Shown here: positions 25,432-34,406 of the stretch, in pieces
Layout of the letters: the number at the start of each line of letters is the position of its first letter
How positions within the stretch are numbered: the first letter of the stretch is position 1
From: Alphaproteobacteria bacterium
GTDB taxonomy: Bacteria > Pseudomonadota > Alphaproteobacteria > Rhizobiales > GCA-2746425
Assembly (NCBI GenBank): GCA_024743215.1
Contig: JANSWZ010000010.1
Coordinates: forward strand, 62,001 to 126,000
Reading direction: 5' to 3'
DNA: 64,000 nt
The notes under the pieces: generated by a model
The model's database searches: none
Told to the model about the DNA's origin: nothing
Seen by the model: only the letters and a program-made list of their open reading frames with translations
Program-made: the position numbers and the translations under genes

Positions 25432-25889
25432 GGGCGCCATTTTCCGAACTATCTGGCAGGACATTGATGGAGCTCTGCATCTGTCGACTGCACTGTTGAT
25501 GCCGCCAATGGTCGCAATGCGCATCGGCCTGAGGGCTTATGGTGGCCTTGGCAGATGAAAACGCACTGGAAGTGACGCTCAGAAGCTTTGAAGTCTTCCA
25601 GTTGGACAATAATGATCAGACCAATCATTTCCTCCGTCATAACGCTTTTCCGAAACAGTTAGGGCAGCGCTCCCACTGCGTGACACAAGCATTCGTATCA
25701 TCAGCACCCAGACCCATGAAACGCATGATGGTACTGACCCAAATGATCCGCTGACGCAGGACATGGTTGGAGATTTTTGTTTGGCTTCATATTCACGTGA
25801 GGAACATGAAGGTGGTGGCTGGTAAAACGGCACTGAATAAACTAAGTCGAAGGCAAAACACCGCTCATTTCGTGACGCAGGAGGAAACT
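25432..25889. other. 458-base gap between kinase and gabD
   Basis: No convincing gene. Short frames on both strands lack recognisable features, and no terminator or promoter could be called. The gap makes it uncertain whether gabD shares the sigma-54-type transcript. Confidence 0.4.
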
Positions 25890-27368
25890 ATGGCAGACTC
25901 ACACAAGAAACTTGCAGACATGCTCTCGGACCCGACACTTCTGGCAACAAAAGCTTTTTCGGGTGGTGATTGGGTGGATGCCGACGATGGTAAAACTTTT
26001 GACGTCACAAATCCGGCAAATGGCGAAGTGATTGCCAAAGTTGCTGATTTGGGCCGTGCCGAAACTGCTGTAGCGATTGAAAAAGCTACCAAAGCGCAGG
26101 TAGAGTGGGCCAAGCAGACTGGTAAAGAACGCTCGGCAATTCTGCGCAAATGGTATGAATTGATGATCGAGAATGCCGATGATCTGGGGACCATTTTGAC
26201 CTCCGAGCAGGGCAAGCCCTTTGCCGAGGCCAAAGGGGAGGCACTCTATGGCGCTTCCTTTATCGAATGGTTCGCAGAAGAAGCCAAACGCGTCTATGGC
26301 GAAACCATTCCCGGCCATCAACGCGATAAGCGCATTACGGTTATTCGCCAGCCCATTGGTGTTGCAGCGTCCATCACACCATGGAACTTCCCCAATGCCA
26401 TGATCACTCGCAAAGTAGGTCCGGCACTGGCCGTCGGTTGCGGCTTTGTTGCGCGGCCTGCTGCGGAAACCCCATTGTCAGCGCTTGCGCTGGGTGTTCT
26501 GGCTGAGCGGGCTGGTCTGCCAAAAGGGTTGCTGTCCATCATTCCATCAACCAGGTCGTCTGATATCGGTAAGGAATTCTGCGAAAACCCACTGGTTCGG
26601 AAGCTGACCTTTACCGGGTCAACCGAAGTTGGGCGCATTCTTCTCAAACAGGCTGCCGATCAGGTCATGAAATGCTCCATGGAACTGGGCGGCAACGCGC
26701 CATTCATCGTATTTGACGATGCCGATCTTGATGCGGCCATTGAAGGAGCGATGATCTCGAAATATCGCAACAATGGTCAAACCTGCGTCTGCGCCAACCG
26801 CATCTATGTCCAGGCGGGCGTCTATGATGCTTTTGCCAGGAAACTGGCCGACGCTGTTAACAAGATGACGGTTGGTGATGGCCTCAGTGAAGGTTCACAA
26901 TTGGGACCGCTCATCAATGCTGATGCCGTTGAAAAAGTTGAACAGCACATTGCCGATGCCAAGGCAAAGGGCGGTGAAGTTCTGACCGGTGGCAATCGAC
27001 ACGCCCTGGGTGGCACCTTCTTCGAGCCGACCATCATTACCGGCGCTACGAAGGATATGTTGTTTTCCACCGAGGAGACTTTCGGGCCTGTTGCACCGCT
27101 GTATAAATTCGAAACGACAGAAGAAGTTATCGAACTGGCCAATGACACGATTTTCGGTCTGGCCGCCTATTTCTATGCCAATGATCTGTCTCGTGTGACG
27201 CAGGTTTCCGAAGCGCTGGAATATGGCATGGTTGGGGTGAATACGGGCCTCATCTCAACAGAAGTCGCGCCTTTTGGCGGCGTCAAACAGTCCGGCCTCG
27301 GGCGTGAGGGCAGCCACCACGGCACTGATGATTATCTGGAAATGAAATATGTCTGCATCTCCGTCTAG
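25890..27368 (+). CDS. gabD: Succinate-semialdehyde dehydrogenase (NAD(P)+)
   Basis: A 492-aa aldehyde dehydrogenase of the GabD subfamily, oxidising succinate semialdehyde to succinate at the end of GABA breakdown. Motifs: TPWNFPNAMITRK, SMELGGNAPFIVFDDADLD with the general-base Glu, and catalytic Cys299 in NGQTCVCANR. The C-terminal GVKQSGLGREGS is typical of GabD. Start ATG 25890 has AGGAGGA upstream; the longer frame adds non-conserved residues. It follows the amidase/kinase genes and may take the C4 product of that pathway, but the 458-base gap leaves this open. Confidence 0.93.
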   Translation: MADSHKKLADMLSDPTLLATKAFSGGDWVDADDGKTFDVTNPANGEVIAKVADLGRAETAVAIEKATKAQVEWAKQTGKERSAILRKWYELMIENADDLGTILTSEQGKPFAEAKGEALYGASFIEWFAEEAKRVYGETIPGHQRDKRITVIRQPIGVAASITPWNFPNAMITRKVGPALAVGCGFVARPAAETPLSALALGVLAERAGLPKGLLSIIPSTRSSDIGKEFCENPLVRKLTFTGSTEVGRILLKQAADQVMKCSMELGGNAPFIVFDDADLDAAIEGAMISKYRNNGQTCVCANRIYVQAGVYDAFARKLADAVNKMTVGDGLSEGSQLGPLINADAVEKVEQHIADAKAKGGEVLTGGNRHALGGTFFEPTIITGATKDMLFSTEETFGPVAPLYKFETTEEVIELANDTIFGLAAYFYANDLSRVTQVSEALEYGMVGVNTGLISTEVAPFGGVKQSGLGREGSHHGTDDYLEMKYVCISV

Positions 27369-27468
27369 GTAGAGATGATCACAGTGGTAGTGGGCCTTCA
27401 GGGCTCACTGCTGCGGCCACGTGTATCGAGGCGTGGCATCGACTGAAATGCTGGCTTGCAAGGTTACT

Positions 27469-27498
27469 TGGATACTCGGAATAAATCCGAGTATGACG
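27469..27498 (+). repeat. Palindromic repeat, left copy (REP-like)
   Basis: A 30-base unit with 9-base arms ATACTCGGA and TCCGAGTAT around an ATAAA loop. It recurs, exactly reverse-complemented, at 27615-27644. Similar short palindromes ('TCGGG...CCCGA' ending in TGACG) are dispersed between genes in many alphaproteobacteria. Confidence 0.85.
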
Positions 27499-27614
27499 GC
27501 GTGAAGGCAGGCATCAAACTACGGGTGCTGATGCAGATCGGCTGCGCTGTCTTCGAATCGCTGCCGATCATTATTGAGGTTTGTAGCTGTTTTCGCGGCC
27601 TCACCCATTACCGT

Positions 27615-27644
27615 CGTCATACTCGGATTTATTCCGAGTATCCA
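27615..27644 (-). repeat. Palindromic repeat, right copy (inverted)
   Basis: Perfect reverse complement of 27469-27498 over 30 bases. The pair brackets 116 bases and may form a large cruciform or act as a two-way terminator between convergent operons. Confidence 0.85.
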
Positions 27645-27723
27645 CAGCGCCCATGTCAGCCGACTGTGCCTCAACCAAGCGGCCAGTTGTGATGTAGATT
27701 TAGATCAAACGCCAAACTAAAAT

Positions 27724-28722
27724 CTACGCTTCAGCCAGTTCTTCCCAGCGATGACAGGCCACATCATGTTCCATGCCCGAATGCGTCAATTCAGGCTCGA
27801 CGGATTTGCAGATATCAATCGCGTAAGGGCAGCGGGTATGAAACTTGCAGCCAGATGGCGGGTTGGTCGGGGAGGGGATTTCCCCTTCCAGTTTCTGCGC
27901 GTCGCCTTTGTTGTCCGGGTCCAGCGACGGGATCGCGGACAGCAGTGCCTTGGTATAAGGATGTCGGGGTGCTGCAAACAGTTCACGTGTTGGTGCAGTC
28001 TCAACGAGACGTCCCAGATACATGACAGCCACATGATCACAGATATGCGCAACGACCGACAAATCGTGGCTGATGAAAAGATAGGTCAGCCCCAATTCCT
28101 TCTGCAAATCCTTCAGCAGGTTCAGAATATCGGCCTGAATGGACACATCCAGCGCGGCAACACTTTCATCGGCCACGACAAAGCGTGGATTGGAAACAAG
28201 AGCGCGGGCAATTGAAATGCGCTGGCGCTGACCGCCGGAAAAGGCGTGCGGAAAGCGGCGCAGATGTTCCAGATTGAGCCGACACTTGGCGGCAATCTCG
28301 CGCACGCGCTCATCTGTTTCCTCGCGTGAGGAGGTCAGGCCCATCACTTCAAGCGGTTCCGCGATAATGTCGCGCACGGTCATCCGCGGGCTGAGAGCCG
28401 CATAGGGATCCTGGAAAATCAACTGTGCCCGTTTGCGATAATCGCGCAACTTGTCTTTGGGCAGCGTTACAAGATCATAGTCGACCTCGCCATCATCAAA
28501 GCGCGCTTCGCCGCGGGTGATCTTCAGGGCTTTCAGAAAGGCGCGGCCCAAAGTGGTCTTGCCGGAACCGCTTTCGCCAACAAGTCCGAAAAAGGATCCC
28601 TTGGGAATATCCAGATTGACACCTTCAACAGCTTTCAGTGTCTGCTTTGAAAACAGCGCGCCACCACGCAAAGTGAAATGCACGGAAAGATCGCGGGCAG
28701 AAATGATCGGCTTCTCGGTCAT
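27724..28722 (-). CDS. Peptide-type ABC transporter ATPase (DppF/OppF-like)
   Basis: A 332-aa cytoplasmic ATP-binding subunit, last gene of a five-gene leftward operon. Walker A GESGSGKT is at residues 49-56, the ABC signature FSGGQRQR, and Walker B VVADESVAALDVS, where Ser replaces the usual Pro. The C-terminal oligopeptide-transporter Cys cluster (CKFHTRCPYAIDIC) is present and may bind an Fe-S centre. It overlaps DppD-like gene 28719 by four bases. Confidence 0.93.
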   Translation of the reverse strand: MTEKPIISARDLSVHFTLRGGALFSKQTLKAVEGVNLDIPKGSFFGLVGESGSGKTTLGRAFLKALKITRGEARFDDGEVDYDLVTLPKDKLRDYRKRAQLIFQDPYAALSPRMTVRDIIAEPLEVMGLTSSREETDERVREIAAKCRLNLEHLRRFPHAFSGGQRQRISIARALVSNPRFVVADESVAALDVSIQADILNLLKDLQKELGLTYLFISHDLSVVAHICDHVAVMYLGRLVETAPTRELFAAPRHPYTKALLSAIPSLDPDNKGDAQKLEGEIPSPTNPPSGCKFHTRCPYAIDICKSVEPELTHSGMEHDVACHRWEELAEA

Positions 28723-29714
28723 GCAGCGCTCCGCTCGCGGGCCGCAACCAGACAGGCCGCAGTGTGGTTGGCGTCAAATGCTGTCATATCAGGAACCTGT
28801 TGGCTGCACACTGGCTCTGCGACCGGACAACGGGTGTGAAACACACATCCGGAAGGCCGCTCCAGAGGGCTTGGAATATCACCCGCAACCGGCGTCAGTT
28901 CTGCATCCAGATCGTCCAGCTTGGGGATCGCATTGATCAATCCCTGCGTATAAGGATGAATCGGTGTTCTGATGACGTCGCGTACTGAGCCATATTCGAT
29001 GATCTTGCCAAGATACATCACTGCCACCTTGTCTGCGGTTTGTGCGATGACCCCAAGATCATGGGTGATGAATATGATGCCCATGTTGAATTCAGCCACA
29101 AGATCTTTCATCAGATCAATTACCTGCGCCTGAATGGTCACATCCAGCGCGGTTGTCGGCTCATCTGCGATCAGTAGTTTCGGATTGGTCGACAGGGCCA
29201 TGGCTATCATCGCGCGCTGGCGCATGCCGCCCGACAATTCGAAGGCATATTGATTAAACCGTTTGGCCGCATCGGAAATGCCAACCCGGTCCAACATGTC
29301 TACCGAAATGGCCTTGGCTTCCTTCTTGGTGATTTTCTTGTGCAGAACCAATTGTTCGACCATTTGATCGCCAATGGTAATAGCCGGTGCAAAACTGGCC
29401 ATCGGTTCCTGAAAAATCATCGACACAGCACCACCACGCACGATGCGCAGAGACTTGTTGGTCTTCAACGACAGTACATCCACCGTTTCATCTTCAAGTG
29501 ACAGCGTGATCTTGCTTTCCGGGGTGTAAATTGCGTTGCCCGGATTGAGCTTCATCAGCGATTTTGCCGTGACGGATTTTCCGGAACCGGATTCTCCGAC
29601 AAGGCCCAGAACTTCACCGGCATTCACTTCAAAAGATACGCCATCCACTGCGGTGATACGACCTTCGTCGGTATCGAATTGCAGCGTGAGATTATCAACA
29701 GTCAGCAGGGTCAT
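28719..29714 (-). CDS. Peptide-type ABC transporter ATPase (DppD/OppD-like)
   Basis: A 331-aa ATP-binding subunit. Walker A GESGSGKS is at residues 40-47, the signature LSGGMRQR, and Walker [15 protein letters not shown]. The C-terminal [14 protein letters not shown] cluster is typical of DppD/OppD. It shares one base with the upstream permease stop and overlaps the next ATPase by four bases. It forms a heterodimer with the DppF-like subunit to power import. Confidence 0.93.
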   Translation of the reverse strand: MTLLTVDNLTLQFDTDEGRITAVDGVSFEVNAGEVLGLVGESGSGKSVTAKSLMKLNPGNAIYTPESKITLSLEDETVDVLSLKTNKSLRIVRGGAVSMIFQEPMASFAPAITIGDQMVEQLVLHKKITKKEAKAISVDMLDRVGISDAAKRFNQYAFELSGGMRQRAMIAMALSTNPKLLIADEPTTALDVTIQAQVIDLMKDLVAEFNMGIIFITHDLGVIAQTADKVAVMYLGKIIEYGSVRDVIRTPIHPYTQGLINAIPKLDDLDAELTPVAGDIPSPLERPSGCVFHTRCPVAEPVCSQQVPDMTAFDANHTAACLVAARERSAA

Positions 29715-30913
29715 TATTTCTTCACGCTTGAATAGGGATCGGCAGCATCACGTAATCCATCGCCGACAAACACAAAGGCCAGCACCAGAGCAACGAAAAA
29801 CACGACGGGAATAAAATACCATTGGTAGTTCAATAGAACATCGGCTTGTGAAACATTCTGCATCATGGAACCCAGTGAATTCACAGGATCTTTCAGGCCA
29901 AGCCCGATGAAAGAGAGGGCAGTTTCAGAGCGCACCATATAGGGAAACGAAATCATCAGATCGACGATGATGTAGCTGGTAAAGCTGGGTAGCAGATGTT
30001 TGCGGATCACATGCCCCGATGAGGCACCGCACAATTCGGCTGCCAATACGTATTCCTGGCTGCGCTCTGTGAGCAAATGAGTTCGGATGCGCCTTGCAAG
30101 CGTAGGCCAGCCGATCAATCCCAGAATGATGGAGATAAAGAAGAATCGGGTCTCTGAACTCCACGAATCCGGCATGAACGCTGCCAGAGCCATAAACAGC
30201 GGAATCGGTGGCACCGTTCGAATCGCATCTGTGAGCATTTGCAAAGAGGAATCGATCCAGCCGCCAAAATACCCCGCTGCACCGCCGATGATCAGCGCCA
30301 ACACAAAGGAGATCAGGACCCCCAGCGTGCCCACCGCAAGAGATGTCCAGATTGCGTGCAGCGTTCGCCCAAAAATATCTTTACCACTGGAATCGGTGCC
30401 GAACAGGTGAATGCCGCCTTTCGCAACGCCAAACAAATGAGTGTCAAACGTCAGCGTCTTGACATTGACATCCAACAGATCGCCAGGCAGGTCCCATGCA
30501 ATATCAATTAGGCTGTATTCCCAACCTTCTACAAAAAACTCCACATAGCGACGTTCTTCGCGATCAATCGTGGTGACCCAGCGAAAGTTGGTTTGTATGG
30601 AGCGTTCGCGGGTGGAGGTATAAATAAACGGTCGTACGGAAAATCCATTCTCATCCCAAAATTTCGGGATTTGCGGCGCGCCATTTTCGTATTCACTGTC
30701 ACGTCCGGCAATTGTCGGATCGTATGGAGAAAGGAACGGCGCGAATATGCCCATGCTGATCATGATGATCAGCGCCCAAAGCGCGATCATGGCGGATCGA
30801 TTGCCTTTGAACCGAGCCCAGATCAACTGCCCCTGGGAGGCAGTGAAATATTCTTCTTTCAGCTTGGCGGCTTTGGCCAGATCTTTTGAGTTTGCGGTTG
30901 TTGCGCTCATCAT
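29714..30913 (-). CDS. Peptide-type ABC transporter permease (DppC-like) with periplasmic insertion
   Basis: A 399-aa inner-membrane permease. After the first helix (residues ~38-58) comes an unusually long external segment of about 120 residues before HLFGTDSSGKDIFGR, the conserved DppC motif; DppC is usually near 300 aa. The EAA loop reads EYVLAAELCGASS. The insert may contact the large binding protein. The start has two adjacent ATGs right after the upstream permease stop. Confidence 0.92.
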   Translation of the reverse strand: MMSATTANSKDLAKAAKLKEEYFTASQGQLIWARFKGNRSAMIALWALIIMISMGIFAPFLSPYDPTIAGRDSEYENGAPQIPKFWDENGFSVRPFIYTSTRERSIQTNFRWVTTIDREERRYVEFFVEGWEYSLIDIAWDLPGDLLDVNVKTLTFDTHLFGVAKGGIHLFGTDSSGKDIFGRTLHAIWTSLAVGTLGVLISFVLALIIGGAAGYFGGWIDSSLQMLTDAIRTVPPIPLFMALAAFMPDSWSSETRFFFISIILGLIGWPTLARRIRTHLLTERSQEYVLAAELCGASSGHVIRKHLLPSFTSYIIVDLMISFPYMVRSETALSFIGLGLKDPVNSLGSMMQNVSQADVLLNYQWYFIPVVFFVALVLAFVFVGDGLRDAADPYSSVKK

Positions 30914-31921
30914 CTACCCCATCATTCCGCGACGCACGCGCGGGTCCATCAACGCCAAAAGAATGTCAGTCACAAAATTCAGGACAACAATTGTTGCTGT
31001 CAGAAGGAAAATAATTGCGCCAGCCAACTGCTGATCATTCGAACGCGCCAGTGCTTCAATCAATAGGGCACCTGCTTCTGTCAGCGTCAGAATCAATGCG
31101 ATTATTGGCAATTCATTGAAGATACGGTTCAGGTCAAATCCGAGCGAATTGATCACCGGCCCCAAAGCGTGTCGGGCAGGGTAGCGCCACAAAAGCGTCC
31201 ACCCGCCAATGCCCCTGGCAGATGCGGCGGTGACATAGAGTTTGCCGTTTTCATCCAGCATCAACGCTCGCACGGTTTGCAGCGCAAAGGCTGTGGCGGA
31301 CCAACCCAGAATGAAAATCGGCAGCCAGGCTCGCGATAAGAAATCCCAGAACTTGGCCATCGACCACGCGGCATCACGGTACTCTTTGGAAAACAGTCCC
31401 GTTAAGGAATCGCCGAAAAACACTGTGGAAATCAGCATTATGATGAGGGCCAGCAGGAAGTTTGGCAGAGCCAGACCCAGATAAGAAACAAACCTGAGTG
31501 AGTTGTTGGCAAAAGCATTTTTCGATGAGGCTGAAATAATGCCCACCGGAATGGCGATGAGGTATGCGGCAATCAGAGCTGCCAGACAGATCATCAGGCT
31601 GATCCAGAATTTGTCACCCAGAAGCTGGTTGATATCGAGGCGCAGAATACAGCTATCGCCGAATTCACCGCGGAACATCACATTGCTGACCCAACTGACC
31701 CAACGCACCGCAAAAGGGCGATCCAGACCAAGGCGGCGTTCTTCCGCCTGAATATCATCAATGCTGATTTGTGCGCCCTGAGTGTTCTTGAAGGCAAGAT
31801 ACCGCTCAGCGCAACTGCCGGGAACCAGCTCCATCAGTGTAAACACGATCAGCGACACTGTGAGTAGCGTAAAAATCGCCATCACTGCCCGCATTAACGT
31901 GAATTGTAAGAAGCGCCCCAT
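30914..31921 (-). CDS. Peptide-type ABC transporter permease (DppB-like)
   Basis: A 335-aa inner-membrane permease with N-terminal FTLMRAVMAIFTLLTVSLIVFTLME, the typical start of DppB, then a periplasmic segment with RRLGLDRPFAVRWVSWV and five more helices. The EAA-like loop is YVTAASARGIGG. It abuts the DppC-like gene without a gap. A hairpin (31988-32022) separates it from the binding-protein gene, as often seen where the binding protein is made in excess. Confidence 0.92.
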   Translation of the reverse strand: MGRFLQFTLMRAVMAIFTLLTVSLIVFTLMELVPGSCAERYLAFKNTQGAQISIDDIQAEERRLGLDRPFAVRWVSWVSNVMFRGEFGDSCILRLDINQLLGDKFWISLMICLAALIAAYLIAIPVGIISASSKNAFANNSLRFVSYLGLALPNFLLALIIMLISTVFFGDSLTGLFSKEYRDAAWSMAKFWDFLSRAWLPIFILGWSATAFALQTVRALMLDENGKLYVTAASARGIGGWTLLWRYPARHALGPVINSLGFDLNRIFNELPIIALILTLTEAGALLIEALARSNDQQLAGAIIFLLTATIVVLNFVTDILLALMDPRVRRGMMG

Positions 31922-31987
31922 ATATCTAACCCAACCTGATCGTCCAAGTGTTGGGACCCGTTACACACGGGCCCCAATTTGCAATGA

Positions 31988-32022
31988 AGGCGTCAGATCA
32001 ATTTGATTTGATACTGACGCCT
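31988..32022 (-). terminator. Long hairpin between binding-protein and permease genes
   Basis: AGGCGTCAG (31988-31996) pairs with CTGACGCCT (32014-32022), and ATCAA/TTGAT extends the stem inward with one bulged base. There is no T tract, so it is more likely an mRNA-stabilising or attenuating hairpin after the binding-protein gene than a full stop. Confidence 0.6.
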
Positions 32023-32032
32023 CCCGCGATTT

Positions 32033-34075
32033 TTATTCTTCCAGGAACCACTGTGCTCCGCGATATGGGTATGTCCGATAATACTCATAAGACGCGGTTT
32101 TGAATTCCGGAACATTCTTCAGCTTGTTGTTCACATAGATCGGATCAGGCGTCAAAGCCGTGCCGATGAACAGCAGATTGCCGGTCATGTTCTCAACCAT
32201 ACGTGCACCCAGCATGTTGGACTTGTCTGTGCCAACAGGCTCGGACTGGAATGCGTTGATGTCTTCGATCAACTGCATAACATATTCCGGTGGTTTCACG
32301 CCTTTGGCGCCATTTGTATCCACATATTCAGCCCACAACATACCAACGCGGTGTGCAAAGTAGTTTTCAAACGGTGGAACCCAGAGCTCATTGTTGCCAA
32401 GGATAATACCAAGTGGTTGGCCTTTTTCCCAAAGACCCACATCCAGCTGATTGGAAGACTGAGCCGAACGATACTCATCCGGTGTCACTTCCTTAACGGT
32501 GGTTTTGATGCCGACATCTGACCAATACTGACCGACCAGTTCAACCACCTGTCCGGCGATACCCTGTGTCGCGAATTGCAGATTCAGGACCAGTGGATCG
32601 CCATTTGGCAAATCACGGAAGCCGTCGCCATCTGCATCAGCAAGTCCAACTTCGTCGAGCAATGAGTTTGCTTCATCAGGAGCAAATTCAGTAGCAAAAG
32701 TCTTCCATTTGGGATCGACAAAATCAGGAACCGGAGAGAAACCCGTGAACTGCTGAATGGTGCCTTGACCGAAATACGCGACTTCGTTCAGCTCTTCGCG
32801 GTTGATGGCGATTGACATGGCCTTGCGGAAATTGAAATCACCGAAGACTTTGCGTTTCTCCTCATCAGCCGAAGTCACGTTGAACGAAAATGCGTGCATC
32901 GCAATTTTTGGCTTCAATTGAACGGAATAGCCGCCCTTTTCCTGGTTTTCCAGAAGCAGCGGTGCATCTGACAATTGCAGGGACTGTGTCTTGTAGTCCA
33001 CTTCGCCATTGATCAGTTTCAGCAAACGCACCTGATTGTCATTTGCGTAAACTTCATCCTGCTCATTGATGTATGGGAGCTGATTGCCAGCAGTGTCCAC
33101 CATGAAGAAGTACGGATTTGCCACATAGTGACGGCCCTCGGTGGTGTCCGCAACTGTGATGAATGATTCCAGCGTTGGAACCACGGCAGCTGGCATGTTG
33201 GCAACCTTGTCCGGGCTGTTCAGCAGCGGAGACGGTGTGTCTGTCCAGTCTGAATTACCGAAATAGGCTTTGATGACGTCATAGCCATTTTCAAAACCCA
33301 AAGCTGTGGCTTTTTCATCCGCATCAGCACTTACATCCGGGTGAAACTGACCCAGAAAATGCTTTGGCTGGAAACCCTGTGCAAATGATGTTGCAAAGTG
33401 GGCGATCAGGCCAGGCTTTGGCGCTGGCAGAATGAACTTGACTGTCTGCGGATCAATCACCTCAACAGTCATACGCTCGCCGCCAACCAGCACATAGTCT
33501 TTTGGCTTTTCGTTGATGTTCGGATCAAGCGCGATGTTATCGTACCAGAACTTCACATCTTCGGCAGTGAACGGTGCGCCATCAGACCATTTGTGACCTG
33601 CACGCAGCGAAAATGTTACTTCTGTATAATCGTCATTCCAGGACCAGCTTTTGGCAACATTTGGAACGATTGTCTGAAGGTCATCGGAGTAACGAACCAG
33701 ATTGACGTGACGTGTGGACAGGAAATCGGATGTACCAGCTTCTGTCGCATTGGACAGAGCATCCAATGTGCCGCCATAGCTGCCGATCATTTCGTATGGG
33801 GCAACAACAAGAGGCTCGGAAGGCAAGCGATCTGCCAGCGCTGGCAGATCAGGATTGCCCTGGATCTGTGCGTTCAGATCACCAATGGCAGGATTTTCCT
33901 GGAATGACAGTGTGCAGCCTGCTGCTGCCTGAAATTCAGCCAACTCAAATTGTTGCGGATATTCACCTCCAGCAACACCTTTCATATCGGCGACCGTTAC
34001 TTCCGGGCATCCAGCAGCATAGGCTGTGCTGGATAGCGCGGCGAACGCGACGCCTGTTAAAAATAGTTTCTTCAT
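32033..34075 (-). CDS. Large periplasmic binding protein, family 5 (peptide-type)
   Basis: A 680-aa exported solute-binding protein, first gene of the ABC operon. The signal peptide spans residues 1-21 (STAYAAG). The first ~90 mature residues are an extension with two Cys (GCPEV, AAGCTL) before the SBP_bac_5 core. The core shows VPNVAKSWSWNDDYTEVTFSLR and KWSDGAPFTAEDVKFW, typical of DppA/OppA-like proteins, which are usually near 520-550 aa. RBS GAGGAG lies eight bases before the ATG. Substrate unknown; nearness to amidase and kinase genes suggests a nitrogen compound. Confidence 0.93.
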   Translation of the reverse strand: MKKLFLTGVAFAALSSTAYAAGCPEVTVADMKGVAGGEYPQQFELAEFQAAAGCTLSFQENPAIGDLNAQIQGNPDLPALADRLPSEPLVVAPYEMIGSYGGTLDALSNATEAGTSDFLSTRHVNLVRYSDDLQTIVPNVAKSWSWNDDYTEVTFSLRAGHKWSDGAPFTAEDVKFWYDNIALDPNINEKPKDYVLVGGERMTVEVIDPQTVKFILPAPKPGLIAHFATSFAQGFQPKHFLGQFHPDVSADADEKATALGFENGYDVIKAYFGNSDWTDTPSPLLNSPDKVANMPAAVVPTLESFITVADTTEGRHYVANPYFFMVDTAGNQLPYINEQDEVYANDNQVRLLKLINGEVDYKTQSLQLSDAPLLLENQEKGGYSVQLKPKIAMHAFSFNVTSADEEKRKVFGDFNFRKAMSIAINREELNEVAYFGQGTIQQFTGFSPVPDFVDPKWKTFATEFAPDEANSLLDEVGLADADGDGFRDLPNGDPLVLNLQFATQGIAGQVVELVGQYWSDVGIKTTVKEVTPDEYRSAQSSNQLDVGLWEKGQPLGIILGNNELWVPPFENYFAHRVGMLWAEYVDTNGAKGVKPPEYVMQLIEDINAFQSEPVGTDKSNMLGARMVENMTGNLLFIGTALTPDPIYVNNKLKNVPEFKTASYEYYRTYPYRGAQWFLEE

Positions 34076-34406
34076 ATATTTATCTCCTCAGGATGTGCAT
34101 CAGAACTGACAGTGACTAGCGTTTTTGTATGAAGCTTTTACAACGTGGATTTATCAAAGCCTCTTTGGGGGGAACCGTCAAATGCAAATGAGCGCGAAAT
34201 TGTACGTTTCCCAACTCGGTTCGACCACAGCCCCCTGCCATAGCTAATGAAACCGTACGAACCGTCGAATTATCAGTGAAATCGATTATTCTTATTACAG
34301 AATAGGAAATTCTGATGATCGTCAATTGCGGGGAAGCACTATCTTCCCGGACCATGCCGGTCGCAATGCGCTGACATACTTAGGGTTGCAGGATTTGGAG
34401 CAGACA
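34076..34406. promoter_or_regulatory. Divergent control region, ABC operon and phosphohydrolase
   Basis: A 331-base AT-rich region between divergent genes. An 18-base direct repeat (AAATTCTGATGATCGTCA) occurs at 34307-34324 and again at 34417-34434, the second copy inside the coding start of the right-hand gene. GTACG-containing half-sites at about 34203 and 34255 could be regulator sites. No definite promoter boxes were called. Confidence 0.4.

Larger units (their letters stand above)
27369..27723. other. Convergent gap holding an inverted pair of palindromes
   Basis: A 355-base space between convergent gabD and the ABC operon. Its only notable content is two 30-base palindromic repeats in inverted orientation (27469-27498 and 27615-27644) around 116 bases of non-coding sequence. 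Confidence 0.6.

Noticed and set aside
25539-25754. Short plus-strand frame in the gap before gabD
   Set aside because: No recognisable family or RBS; could be debris but nothing supports a product.
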